A DNA stretch of 64,000 nucleotides, from NCBI GenBank assembly GCA_964527215.1, contig CAZGNZ010000011.1, forward strand, positions 1 to 64,000. The letters run 5' to 3'. The notes under the pieces were generated by a model that was given only the letters and a program-made list of their open reading frames with translations, did no database searches and was not told the DNA's origin. Shown here one piece after another: positions 9,628 through 18,228 of the stretch. A program made the translations under genes and the position numbers. How positions within the stretch are numbered: position 1 is the first letter of the stretch; each line of letters starts with the position of its first letter. Source of the stretch: CAZGNZ01 sp964527215 (GTDB lineage: Bacteria; Fidelibacterota; Marinisomatia; SCGC-AAA003-L08; JACNLC01).

Positions 9628-9643
9628 TGGCAGGAATTTTGAA
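9628..9643 (+). promoter_or_regulatory. Candidate sigma-54 promoter
   Basis: The sequence TGGCAGGAATTTTGAA resembles the -24/-12 consensus TGGCACG-N4-TTGCA, with GG and the -12 dinucleotide at the exact 10-bp spacing. It departs from consensus by GA instead of the strongly conserved GC at -12, and by G for C after TGGCA. It lies 64 bp upstream of the ATG at 9707 and next to genes for a sigma-54 activator. Prediction only. Confidence 0.4.
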
Positions 9644-9706
9644 ATTGTTAATCAAAGTACTGTATTGATTGGTTTGTAATGTTTAAAAAAAAGCAAAGGA
9701 TATATT

Positions 9707-12700
9707 ATGAAAAAAATTGTTTACATTATTCTCTCAATAAGTTTTCTTTTCAACCAGGAACTTCTTTTCTCCGACAACTTCGATGACGGCAATTATGATG
9801 GATGGGATTACTATCATTACAATGCTGGTTGGCATGATGAAGTGATGCCTGAAGTTGTGGATGGTCGGGTTGAAATCACCACCCATGATCAGCAAAACAA
9901 TATGCTGGTCACCGGCAATGAGGAATGGAGTAATTACACCCTGGAGTTTGACGCCCGCATTGAGCAATCCCTTGATGATGGATACAAAGGGATTTATGTG
10001 ACATTCTACTTGACTAATCCATATTATTTTGACGAAGGACATCATGGATTTGATTCAGCATATCGTCTGCGGATTAAAGGACGAACTGATGAATGGTTTT
10101 TGGTAAAAATAGTATCCGGCCAGCCTGAAGAAATTTTCGCTCAGGGAAGTTTTAATGTTTCCGTTGGTATCGATTACCATTGCAGCATCGAAATCACCGA
10201 TTCAAACATTTCTGTTTACCTGAATGAGGTCGGTTCTGAACCTGCCATGCTGACACAGGCGTCTTTACCCGAGGTGCCTCTGGAATCCGGCATGATTGGC
10301 TTTGGAGGATCGGATGATCGGATATCCATTGACAATGTGGTTGTCACCGGGGCCAGCTCAGAACCTGAGGTTTGTGATCAGGAGCTTTCAGTTGACTGTG
10401 TCCCTGCTGACCAGTCCGAAATAAGCAATCTGTTTGATGCTGATGGAATTCCATCTGATCTGCAGGGGGTTGTTTCAGGAGATTATGTACAGAAAATCGA
10501 TATCTGGGGAGGCGGGGGTTACTACTCACATACTTACATGATGATGTGTCTGGAAGAAATGGCTGATGGAGTTCTTGTAAGAGGTTCTTCAGATGATGTT
10601 GATCCGGATCGAATCAGAATCGGCCTTGACCCTGAATTTGTAGACATGCTTGATTTTAACGGCCTCGGCTGGATAAATCCTGCAGAATATGTCCAGGGAA
10701 GCGAATGGTATCTGGAGCTGAACTCAATGTGGGGTTCAGACTTCGATTCTCACATCGAAATCTGGATGGCTTCGGAGACACCGTTTGAATCGCTGGGATA
10801 TGGACTCATTGATGAGTATGATGATGACTTCGGCAGTATTAGCCTTACCACATATTCAGTATTTGAAGAAGAGCCCGATGAACTTTTCTCCGACAACTTC
10901 GATGACGGCAATTATGATGGATGGGATTACTATCATTACAATGCTGGTTGGCATGATGAAGTGATGCCTGAAGTTGTGGATGGTCGGGTTGAAATCACCA
11001 CCCATGATCAGCAAAACAATATGCTGGTCACCGGCAATGAGGAATGGAGTAATTACACCCTGGAGTTTGACGCCCGCATTGAGCAATCCCTTGATGATGG
11101 ATACAAAGGGATTTATGTGACATTCTACTTGACTAATCCATATTATTTTGACGAAGGACATCATGGATTTGATTCAGCATATCGTCTGCGGATTAAAGGA
11201 CGAACTGATGAATGGTTTTTGGTAAAAATAGTATCCGGCCAGCCTGAAGAAATTTTCGCTCAGGGAAGTTTTAATGTTTCCGTTGGTATCGATTACCATT
11301 GCAGCATCGAAATCACCGATTCAAACATTTCTGTTTACCTGAATGAGGTCGGTTCTGAACCTGCCATGCTGACACAGGCGTCTTTACCCGAGGTGCCTCT
11401 GGAATCCGGCATGATTGGCTTTGGAGGATCGGATGATCGGATATCCATTGACAATGTGGTTGTCACCGGGGCCAGCTCAGAACCTGAGGTTTGTGATCAG
11501 GAGCTTTCAGTTGACTGTGTCCCTGCTGACCAGTCCGAAATAAGCAATCTGTTTGATGCTGATGGAATTCCATCTGATCTGCAGGGGGTTGTTTCAGGAG
11601 ATTATGTACAGAAAATCGATATCTGGGGAGGCGGGGGTTACTACTCACATACTTACATGATGATGTGTCTGGAAGAAATGGCTGATGGAGTTCTTGTAAG
11701 AGGTTCTTCAGATGATGTTGATCCGGATCGAATCAGAATCGGCCTTGACCCTGAATTTGTAGACATGCTTGATTTTAACGGCCTCGGCTGGATAAATCCT
11801 GCAGAATATGTCCAGGGAAGCGAATGGTATCTGGAGCTGAACTCAATGTGGGGTTCAGACTTCGATTCTCACATCGAAATCTGGATGGCTTCGGAGACAC
11901 CGTTTGAATCGCTGGGATATGGACTCATTGATGAATATGATGATGACTTCGGCAGTATTGAGGTGGCAGCATATCAAATTAATGGAACAGCTACTGATGT
12001 CTTCCTTGAAATCACGGATGTAAATCTTGAGAACTTGATGTGTGAGCAGAATTGTGCTGCGACATTGGACGTATACATGACAAATCAAGAACCTGTTTAT
12101 GGCTTCCAATTCTCAATACCTGCTGATACTCAGCTGAATTTGATTATTGACAGTGTTTATGGCGGATCTGCAGATGAATCTGGATTTTCACTCAGCAATA
12201 ATTCAGAAACAATTATTGGATTTTCAATGACTGGAAGTTCTATTCCATCTGGTGACGGTGTATTGGTTCATGCGAACATCACAATTGATAATGTTGAAGG
12301 AATACTCGATCTAGACATCAATTCCATTGCAGGCTATAATGGCTCAATTCTGACACATTCTGTTGGTATGCCCTATCATTACATCCCAGTTCTTTGTATT
12401 CCCGGTGATGTGAATGCCGATGATTCCATTGATGTTTTGGATGTGGTTCAGGTGGTTGGCATAATTCTGGAGACCATAATTCCAACAGACATGGAGTTCT
12501 GTGCTGCAGATTTCAATGAAGATGGAGAAATCAATGTCGTTGATGTTGTCCTGATTGTGAATGAAATCCTTGGGGGTCAGCTATACAGTTACGAAAACAT
12601 TGAGGATGCAATATTGAGTCAATCAGATAACAAGGTTCTGCTCAAATCGAACGGGCAATGCGCGGGGCTGCAGCTTAATACTTCCGGATGTTGTTCAATT

Positions 12701-13150
12701 TCACCCTCCAGAATTCCAACGGGCTGGCATTATTCTGCGGAGAATGGTGTTGCTCTGCTTTTCAGCACCGACGGTTCAACTGTCTCTGAAATGGAATTTG
12801 AATATACAGGAGACCTGGTGATCGAATCAGCGCTGATCGCAGACTGGTCAGGTCATTCAGTCATTGCTGCCGTTGAGACAATTCCCGAAGCCTATGAATT
12901 GTTCTCAGCCTACCCAAATCCCTTTAATCCAGTGACAACATTCCACTACGGTTTGCCTGAAGACTCACATGTGAATCTGGCAGTGTATGACCTTACCGGC
13001 AGACAAATCGCTGAACTTGTCAACCGAGACCAATATGCCGGTAACTTTCAGGTCAACTGGAATGCCGATCAGTTTGCGAGCGGTTTATACATTGTTCGGT
13101 TGGATGCAGGAAATGTTCATCAGACCCAGAAAGTCATGCTGCTGAAATAA
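9707..13150 (+). CDS. Large secreted protein: duplicated lectin-like units, cohesin-like, dockerin, T9SS tail
   Basis: A 1147-residue secreted protein of unknown function. Order: signal peptide (1-17); unit 1 (20-378); 14-residue linker; unit 2 (393-751), essentially identical to unit 1; cohesin-like domain (about 762-892); dockerin (about 898-960; GDVNADDSIDVLDV and DFNEDGEINVVDV); T9SS type A sorting domain (about 1064-1147) beginning AYPNPFNP and ending in the usual GLYIVRL...KVMLLK. Each unit starts with a jelly-roll (LamG/DUF1080-like) fold, LFSDNFDDGNYDGWD, and ends with an unrecognised acidic domain of about 150 residues containing IDIWGGGGYYSHTY. The start has a ribosome binding site (AAAGGA) and a strong terminator follows. 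A surface binding or scaffold role is inferred: T9SS tails export and anchor cargo, and the cohesin and dockerin could join it to partners such as the peptidase at 3001. Transcription may be sigma-54 dependent. Confidence 0.9.
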   Translation: MKKIVYIILSISFLFNQELLFSDNFDDGNYDGWDYYHYNAGWHDEVMPEVVDGRVEITTHDQQNNMLVTGNEEWSNYTLEFDARIEQSLDDGYKGIYVTFYLTNPYYFDEGHHGFDSAYRLRIKGRTDEWFLVKIVSGQPEEIFAQGSFNVSVGIDYHCSIEITDSNISVYLNEVGSEPAMLTQASLPEVPLESGMIGFGGSDDRISIDNVVVTGASSEPEVCDQELSVDCVPADQSEISNLFDADGIPSDLQGVVSGDYVQKIDIWGGGGYYSHTYMMMCLEEMADGVLVRGSSDDVDPDRIRIGLDPEFVDMLDFNGLGWINPAEYVQGSEWYLELNSMWGSDFDSHIEIWMASETPFESLGYGLIDEYDDDFGSISLTTYSVFEEEPDELFSDNFDDGNYDGWDYYHYNAGWHDEVMPEVVDGRVEITTHDQQNNMLVTGNEEWSNYTLEFDARIEQSLDDGYKGIYVTFYLTNPYYFDEGHHGFDSAYRLRIKGRTDEWFLVKIVSGQPEEIFAQGSFNVSVGIDYHCSIEITDSNISVYLNEVGSEPAMLTQASLPEVPLESGMIGFGGSDDRISIDNVVVTGASSEPEVCDQELSVDCVPADQSEISNLFDADGIPSDLQGVVSGDYVQKIDIWGGGGYYSHTYMMMCLEEMADGVLVRGSSDDVDPDRIRIGLDPEFVDMLDFNGLGWINPAEYVQGSEWYLELNSMWGSDFDSHIEIWMASETPFESLGYGLIDEYDDDFGSIEVAAYQINGTATDVFLEITDVNLENLMCEQNCAATLDVYMTNQEPVYGFQFSIPADTQLNLIIDSVYGGSADESGFSLSNNSETIIGFSMTGSSIPSGDGVLVHANITIDNVEGILDLDINSIAGYNGSILTHSVGMPYHYIPVLCIPGDVNADDSIDVLDVVQVVGIILETIIPTDMEFCAADFNEDGEINVVDVVLIVNEILGGQLYSYENIEDAILSQSDNKVLLKSNGQCAGLQLNTSGCCSISPSRIPTGWHYSAENGVALLFSTDGSTVSEMEFEYTGDLVIESALIADWSGHSVIAAVETIPEAYELFSAYPNPFNPVTTFHYGLPEDSHVNLAVYDLTGRQIAELVNRDQYAGNFQVNWNADQFASGLYIVRLDAGNVHQTQKVMLLK
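9764..10840 (+). repeat. Intragenic tandem repeat, unit 1 (1077 bp)
   Basis: Encodes residues 20-378 of the secreted protein. It matches 10883-11959 at a period of 1119 bp; the only difference noticed by eye is GATGAG here against GATGAA near the 3' end, a silent change. In-frame, so the reading frame passes through both copies. Confidence 0.95.
10883..11959 (+). repeat. Intragenic tandem repeat, unit 2 (1077 bp)
   Basis: Encodes residues 393-751. The 42-bp linker 10841-10882 separates it from unit 1 and has no counterpart after unit 2, where the cohesin-like domain begins. Identity at silent positions shows the duplication, or a gene conversion, is recent. Confidence 0.95.
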
Positions 13151-13172
13151 ATCCTATCTAAAGCACCACGGA

Positions 13173-13211
13173 AACATCCTCCGGCAATTGTCGGAGGATG
13201 TTCATTTTTTT
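13173..13211 (+). terminator. Rho-independent terminator after the large secreted protein
   Basis: Perfect 11-bp stem AACATCCTCCG / CGGAGGATGTT (13173-13183 with 13192-13202), an 8-nt loop, and a run of seven T from 13205. It starts 22 bp after the stop codon. Confidence 0.9.
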
Positions 13212-13269
13212 ATCGGGGATTGTCGGCAGAGATTATATCTGGGGAAACGACTGAGTGATCCAGAAAAAC

Positions 13270-13851
13270 TCACTCTGCGGCAGGTTCTTCTTTCGGCTCG
13301 ATTTCCTCATCCCTCTTCAGTTCCACCGTCTTCACAGCCCTGAACTGACCTCTGGGATGGTTTTCCCGGGCGATAAGATATATACTGTTCACTTCAAATG
13401 TGATGGGCTGCCAGCAGTTTTCCAGAATGGGCCGCAGCAGTTCAGCGTTGTCGGGACCCATGATCTGTCCCAGCGTGAGATGAGGTTCAAACCCCTTTGA
13501 AAATCGGCTCACATCATTGCATTCCGGGAATACGGCTTCTACCTTTTTTTGAAGTTCATGGAGCGGTTCTGCCGGTTCCGGCTGCAGCCAAAACGTATGC
13601 TTTTCATTTTTTTGGCGAAAAGTGTTCAGCGAGTTCAGACTCAGGGAAAACGGTTCTATTTCCGCACAAACCGGTCCAAGCTGATCCGCGGCCTGCTCAA
13701 ATTTCTTGTCCGGAAGGAAGGGGAACAGCAGATTGATATGAGGCATCCACCGCTCATAATGCCGGTCATACTTCCGACGAATTTCCTGTATGGGTTGCCA
13801 ATGCACTTCAGACGGAATAACTACCAGCGCTGTTTGATAAGATTTATCCAA
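13270..13851 (-). CDS. 2H phosphoesterase / 2'-5' RNA ligase family protein
   Basis: Member of the 2H phosphoesterase superfamily (LigT / 2'-5' RNA ligase group), 193 residues. The two catalytic tetrapeptides are HINL at 38-41 and HLTL at 124-127, at the spacing expected for the family. Such enzymes open or close 2',5'- or 2',3'-cyclic phosphate bonds in RNA; the natural substrate here cannot be told. The C-terminus is acidic and lysine-rich. It lies convergent with the secreted protein gene and just downstream of the cupin gene in the same direction, with a 120-bp gap, so it may or may not be co-transcribed. Confidence 0.88.
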   Translation of the reverse strand: MDKSYQTALVVIPSEVHWQPIQEIRRKYDRHYERWMPHINLLFPFLPDKKFEQAADQLGPVCAEIEPFSLSLNSLNTFRQKNEKHTFWLQPEPAEPLHELQKKVEAVFPECNDVSRFSKGFEPHLTLGQIMGPDNAELLRPILENCWQPITFEVNSIYLIARENHPRGQFRAVKTVELKRDEEIEPKEEPAAE

Positions 13852-13971
13852 AACCGAAATTCCCTTTATTTATCTAATATTTATCGTAATACAAAACCCG
13901 CTAACACAGCCCAGTGTAAATATTACAGGGTTCTCTTTCAGAAATGACATCAAATAAATGACACCGACAAT

Positions 13972-14463
13972 TCATATGTAGCACACCAGATCAGGATATT
14001 TCTCCGTCAGCAGGCGGGAGCTGTCATCATAATCCGACAGCAGAGCAAAATCATCATATTCGAATCCCGGTGCAACGGAACAGCCCACAAGCGTGTATTC
14101 ACCCAGCGTCCGCGCTGCCTGCCAGCAGCCGCCGGGAACCGCATGCTTGTAACGCGGCGGATCGTTCAATACATCCAAAAAATGATGGGACCGGTCATTC
14201 AGATCAGCAGACAACTGGATAATTTCCAGCGGTGCACCCTCATAAAAATGCCAGACCTCGTCATGAAATACCCGATGCCAGCGGCTTTTCTGACGGGCGG
14301 TCAATAAAAAATAGATATCGGTGAAGGCAGACCGCTCCTTCCGTACTTCCGGTGAAACCAGTTTCCGGCCAGACTTGAACATCTCACGAAAATATCCGCC
14401 TTCCGGGTGCGGCTTCAGAACGAGGGCTTCAATAAGATAGGCAATACGATCCGGCTGATTCAT
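13972..14463 (-). CDS. DUF985 cupin-family protein
   Basis: 163 residues with the DUF985 pattern: an N-terminal LKPHPEGGYFREMF segment, a cupin core with SRWHRVFHDEVWHFYEGAP, and the C-terminal segment LVGCSVAPGFEYDDFALL. Members form a small beta-barrel; the biochemical role is not settled for the family. The ATG at 14463 is the only sensible start. Its neighbours are a GNAT acetyltransferase upstream (99-bp gap) and a 2H phosphoesterase downstream, all leftward; no shared pathway is evident. Confidence 0.9.
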   Translation of the reverse strand: MNQPDRIAYLIEALVLKPHPEGGYFREMFKSGRKLVSPEVRKERSAFTDIYFLLTARQKSRWHRVFHDEVWHFYEGAPLEIIQLSADLNDRSHHFLDVLNDPPRYKHAVPGGCWQAARTLGEYTLVGCSVAPGFEYDDFALLSDYDDSSRLLTEKYPDLVCYI

Positions 14464-14562
14464 ATTTCTGAATCCAATGTTCGCGGATTAAACTGGCATG
14501 GTGCAGGAAAATGGGATGACCTGCTGTTTAAACACAAGGCTTTTTCGAACAGACCGCTGATC

Positions 14563-15108
14563 CTAAACATCCGCCTGCATCCGTCGGTTGATCGTTTCAA
14601 ATCCCAGACTCTCGTACAGACCAATGGCAGACTGGTTGAACTCCCAAACATTCAGCTGAATTCTGGACAGTGCCTGATCCCGCGCCCACTGGCGGGCCGA
14701 AAGCACCAGCGTTTTTCCGACACCTTGATCACGATGGTTCTCCCGGACAATGATATTCTGAATCACGGCAAACTTCTCGTCACTGAATATGGGCAGCTCG
14801 GGATATCCTCCAATATTCACATGGATAAATCCTACCAAGCAATGATCCAGTTCTGCCACCAGAACCGCAGATTCTTCATTCAGGAGCAAACCCATGATAT
14901 ACTTCCTGTTCTGTGACGGACTGGACGGCGTTTGAAACACATCCGGCAGATTCCGGCTGTGATAATTTTCCGCTTCCATGAGCAGATCTGTCAGTGCATC
15001 CGCATCAGCAGCCCGGGCTGCGCGAACTTTCAAATTCTTCACGCCGTTTGCAGGAATTTCCAATGGTTCTGTCTGAGTTGTTGCTTCTTGGGTGGAAACG
15101 TTATTCAT
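14563..15108 (-). CDS. GNAT-family N-acetyltransferase
   Basis: A 181-residue GCN5-related acetyltransferase. The acetyl-CoA binding motif A is IIVRENHRDQGVGKTLV, followed by the motif B region NQSAIGLYESLGFE typical of the fold. The substrate cannot be told; small-molecule or protein N-acetylation are both possible. The start chosen is ATG 15108, preceded by GAAGAA; an in-frame TTG at 15132 would add eight residues and has no better signal. The first 25 residues (Thr/Gln/Glu-rich) precede the fold. Confidence 0.9.
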   Translation of the reverse strand: MNNVSTQEATTQTEPLEIPANGVKNLKVRAARAADADALTDLLMEAENYHSRNLPDVFQTPSSPSQNRKYIMGLLLNEESAVLVAELDHCLVGFIHVNIGGYPELPIFSDEKFAVIQNIIVRENHRDQGVGKTLVLSARQWARDQALSRIQLNVWEFNQSAIGLYESLGFETINRRMQADV

Positions 15109-15132
15109 GCTGTTCTTCAACAGTTGCTGCAA

Positions 15133-15822
15133 TAAATCGTATTATCACAAATTCAGCCAGCCATCCGTAAAGGACAGACAGGCTGCGGAGGATCATCGTC
15201 CTTCACCCAAACTGACGGATGACATACCGGCCGCCAAGCTGCTTATAAATCACAATCCGGGAGACTCGCAGAGCGGGTTTTCGGAAATTTACGAGTTAAA
15301 AGACTGGTGAGCTCGTCCTGACAAATTTATTATGACCTGTCTGTTTGACCCAATATTAAATACAGTGTGCAAACAACACAGCTACTCTGACGATATCTTC
15401 ATGGAATCGGATTTTGGTCCGGAACAAATTCTAATGCAAACATCGAAATGCGCGGTTTTAACATTGACGTTTTTACGGAAGAAAAAGTAAAATGAAAAAT
15501 GAATTTCCCCGCCCGTCAGCTGACGGGTGAGGTATCATTAGTGATATAATCATTTTTTATTTCGCCGCCACGCCAGCTGGCGGATTTTCAACAAGCGGCG
15601 GGGAATGCACCCAGTTACACACGTCAGTCAGGAGACGGATTAAAAATCCGCCCACTGGCGGATTCAAAAAAGCAGTTCAGATATACGGTCACAGCGTATT
15701 ACAAAACCCCAAATATTATGATATTATCATGTGCATATTATTGCTATTTACACCACATCCAGTAATATATTGATTTATCTCTATAGTTAATTTTGGCAGA
15801 TACATTACCATTAACAATTCAC
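15133..15822. other. Intergenic stretch
   Basis: About 690 bp containing one copy of repeat family B (15499-15669). The first 360 bp show no gene or clear signal. From about 15690 the DNA becomes markedly AT-rich and leads into a degenerate lipoprotein leader at 15823. Confidence 0.5.
15499..15669 (+). repeat. Palindrome-rich dispersed repeat family B, copy 1
   Basis: 171 bp, nearly identical to 28769-28939. Internal palindromes are CCCGTCAGCTGACGGG, GGTATCATTAGTGATA(C), the CGCCAGCTGGCG centre and CCGCCCACTGGCGG; the outer TTCCCCGCC pairs with GGCGGGGAA about 100 bp later, so the transcript could fold into a branched structure. A short open frame crosses it but is not kept in copy 2. Confidence 0.88.
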
Positions 15823-15939
15823 AGGAGATAAAAATAGAAAAAATATAGTACCATAGTCTCAATTATCATTGGATTATATACCGGATGTGATACTAATATT
15901 TTGTACTATATTTGTGCCTATTCAATTCGTTTTGTCTAA
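15823..15939 (+). pseudogene. Remnant of a small lipoprotein gene, start codon lost
   Basis: AGGAG (15823-15827) stands 7 nt before a TAG (15835-15837) exactly where an ATG would be expected. The frame from there reads KKYSTIVSIIIGLYTGC-DTN, a textbook lipoprotein signal peptide with a Tyr-Thr-Gly-Cys lipobox, then about 16 more residues to a TAA at 15937. The local sequence ATAGAAAAAA looks like ATGAAAAAA with one A inserted. No other start is in frame. The simplest reading is a decayed gene; a recoded or sequencing-error case cannot be excluded. Confidence 0.55.
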
Positions 15940-16114
15940 ATATATAGATTTGAATCGTCGCAAACAGAAACAGATCCACAGAGCAGGATAGCTGATTCAT
16001 CGACACGGTTTTGACTTGTTCCAAACTGACCGAATCATTGCGAACCGGTCAACGCAAGTGCGATCATGGACGGCAGGTGAAATATCGACACTCATAACAA
16101 TCAAATATATCAAA

Positions 16115-17656
16115 ATGAAAACATCAAAAATACTATCCAACGAAACACTCTCACGAAAAGAATCATTTTTTAAAAGTGAATTCGAATTTATTGAAAATCT
16201 TGGTTTTTCCTTATCGGAGGAAGCAAAAAACTCAACCATACTTAGTGAAAATACCTATTCCAAAATTGACAGCAGCGAGCCATTGGTTTATACCGTTATT
16301 GGTAAATTCAAATTGATTGACGGCAGGCTTCCCGAGGCGTTCAGTATGCTGAAAAAAGCTCATCGTCTTGCGATTAACCAGTATTCCCCGGACTGCAGCG
16401 CAGACTTCAGTGACCGACTGGCATACACCAAACTCGAATTGGCAGTATTTTTCAGGACAATCGCTGAATCAGAAACGGCAGTCGATCTGTTGACTGAAGC
16501 AGGAAAATTTACCAGTCACAGCAAGTTGACTGCGCTCATCGCTTATGAAAATGATCTGCTGAAGTTTGCAAACCATCCCAATGAATTTCGAGACAGCATC
16601 ACGAAACAGTTTTCCGGGTTCAAAAGCATGAACCTGAATCCCGTGATTATTGCTGGTTATCTGACGTTGGGACAAAACGCCATCAGCCAAAAAGAATACA
16701 AAAAAGCTGTTAAATATCTCAACAAAGGATTGAAACTGATCAGCGGGTCTGCTTATCCCGATGTCAGACATTCCTTTAACAATGAACTGGGGCTGGTTGA
16801 AGTGAAAAAGGGGAATTATTCAACAGGGATTCGAATGCTGCAGCAGGTTTATGAATCTTCTGCATGTTCATGCTCCAAATCTGTGACTTCTGAATACATC
16901 GCCCTTGCCAATCTTTTACAGGGAGAATATGAATCCGCTGTGAATTTTGCGCATGAAGCACTGTCAATCAGTCTAAATAACGGGATCTTCGACAGGATTC
17001 CCAGTCAGGCGGTGTTTATTGGAGATATCTACAACCGGAAATTCCAGCAACCCCAGCGAGCCGGATATTTTTACAAAACCGCCAGTGATTATGCAATGAA
17101 GACGGCTGAAATGGGACTCCCGTTAAAGGGAAAAAGGCTCCAGGCTGTCCTTACCTATATGGATTATATCAAATCCCACGCGCCGCTCACTCCGAAAAAG
17201 GATACAATTCAGGATATCCTTGAATTTACACGCGGTAAATCCTGGCTGGACTTCACCGACATCTTCAAGTTCAACCTCATTATCTATCATCGTCAGATGA
17301 ACCGGAAAATTGATCTGCTTCTGGAAAAAATCGATTTGTCCAGAGCTTCCTTCAACAGCAAGCAGACCATTTTGAAAAAACGCGGATTTGTCCTGCCAAA
17401 CATGAAATTCAAAAATCCGGAATACAGTGATCCGCATCACCAGCAGACACTTCAGGATTACATATCCGATCTGGATGACAAGACCTGGAACAGCGCAGTT
17501 AAAACATTCGAAACCGATGCAATGAAGTTTTTGTACGCTGCCTGTAACTATAATAAACGAATTCTGTCAAAAGAACTTGATTTTTCATATCCGCACACCC
17601 TTCTGAAAATGAAGGAACTGGAAATCTCTAGCTATCGATATGGGAAAAAGGATTGA
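16115..17656 (+). CDS. TPR protein with Fis-like C-terminal helix-turn-helix
   Basis: 513 residues from ATG 16115, almost all helical. Tetratricopeptide-like helix pairs are visible, for example ALTLGQ-type segments around AGYLTLGQNAISQKEYKKAV and the following KYLNKGLKLI, and GEYESAVNFAHEALSI. The last 45 residues (AMKFLYAACNYNKRILSKEL..YPHTLLKMKEL) resemble the Fis-type HTH of sigma-54 activators, but there is no AAA+ or receiver domain. It may be a DNA-binding regulator working through protein contacts; this is inference. No good ribosome binding site precedes 16115; the frame stays open to a TTG at 16016. It stands alone, followed by a hairpin terminator. Confidence 0.75.
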   Translation: MKTSKILSNETLSRKESFFKSEFEFIENLGFSLSEEAKNSTILSENTYSKIDSSEPLVYTVIGKFKLIDGRLPEAFSMLKKAHRLAINQYSPDCSADFSDRLAYTKLELAVFFRTIAESETAVDLLTEAGKFTSHSKLTALIAYENDLLKFANHPNEFRDSITKQFSGFKSMNLNPVIIAGYLTLGQNAISQKEYKKAVKYLNKGLKLISGSAYPDVRHSFNNELGLVEVKKGNYSTGIRMLQQVYESSACSCSKSVTSEYIALANLLQGEYESAVNFAHEALSISLNNGIFDRIPSQAVFIGDIYNRKFQQPQRAGYFYKTASDYAMKTAEMGLPLKGKRLQAVLTYMDYIKSHAPLTPKKDTIQDILEFTRGKSWLDFTDIFKFNLIIYHRQMNRKIDLLLEKIDLSRASFNSKQTILKKRGFVLPNMKFKNPEYSDPHHQQTLQDYISDLDDKTWNSAVKTFETDAMKFLYAACNYNKRILSKELDFSYPHTLLKMKELEISSYRYGKKD

Positions 17657-17699
17657 CAGACAATCTGAATTCCAGACCGGATTATGTTTCTTAATACGA

Positions 17700-17731
17700 A
17701 AATCCCCGTCCATGCACGGGGATTTCTCTTT
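17700..17731. terminator. Bidirectional hairpin terminator
   Basis: Ten-bp perfect stem AAATCCCCGT / ACGGGGATTT with loop CCATGC, followed by CTCTTT on the plus strand and TTTTCG on the minus strand. It sits between the convergent TPR gene and the DenV-like gene and can serve both. Confidence 0.75.
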
Positions 17732-17782
17732 CGGGGAATCATTTAGGTGTGTTTTGAGCTTCCGGCAGATTCAGGGATAGAG

Positions 17783-18211
17783 CTACACTATTTCCCAGCT
17801 TTCCACCCCGCCCTCTTCAACTTCAAACAGAGGATGAACTTCAACATTCCGCACAGATTTTAACACCACGTATTTTTCCGGATCACGAATACTCAGTTTC
17901 TTCAGCAGATGCTGAACTTCATACTCAATCTGACCGCGTGCAACACGGAGTTTCTCATCAGAAATTCTGCCGGTAATTTTTGTTTTATCGAAATTATAGC
18001 CTCTTCGGTCGGCTTCCTGTGCCACCACCTCAAGATAACGGGCAATAACTCCTTTGGGATCAGCTGCAGACTGAAACCGGATCAGCTGCGGATGATGCCT
18101 GTAGCCAACAGTCTTCCCGGCCAGAACGCGCTGTGCCAGCAGACTCTCGCGCCACAGGGCAACCAGTCCTTTTGTATCAAGATATTCAGGATGCAGTGAC
18201 CAAAGTCTCAT
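17783..18211 (-). CDS. Pyrimidine-dimer DNA glycosylase family protein (T4 DenV-like)
   Basis: 142 residues of the T4 endonuclease V-like family. The N-terminal MRLWSLHPEYLDTKGLVALWRE block carries the expected pattern, followed by HHPQLIRF. In characterised members the enzyme excises UV pyrimidine dimers and nicks the abasic site; divergent bacterial members like this one are annotated by family only. The gene is last in a four-gene leftward operon, 17 bp after the CYTH gene. No functional link to tryptophanase is obvious. Confidence 0.82.
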   Translation of the reverse strand: MRLWSLHPEYLDTKGLVALWRESLLAQRVLAGKTVGYRHHPQLIRFQSAADPKGVIARYLEVVAQEADRRGYNFDKTKITGRISDEKLRVARGQIEYEVQHLLKKLSIRDPEKYVVLKSVRNVEVHPLFEVEEGGVESWEIV

Positions 18212-18228
18212 AACAAATCGAATCGAGG

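Noticed and set aside
10344..11648. Antisense open frames inside the duplicated gene
   Set aside because: They occur identically in both repeat units because the DNA is duplicated; they are shadows of the sense frame.
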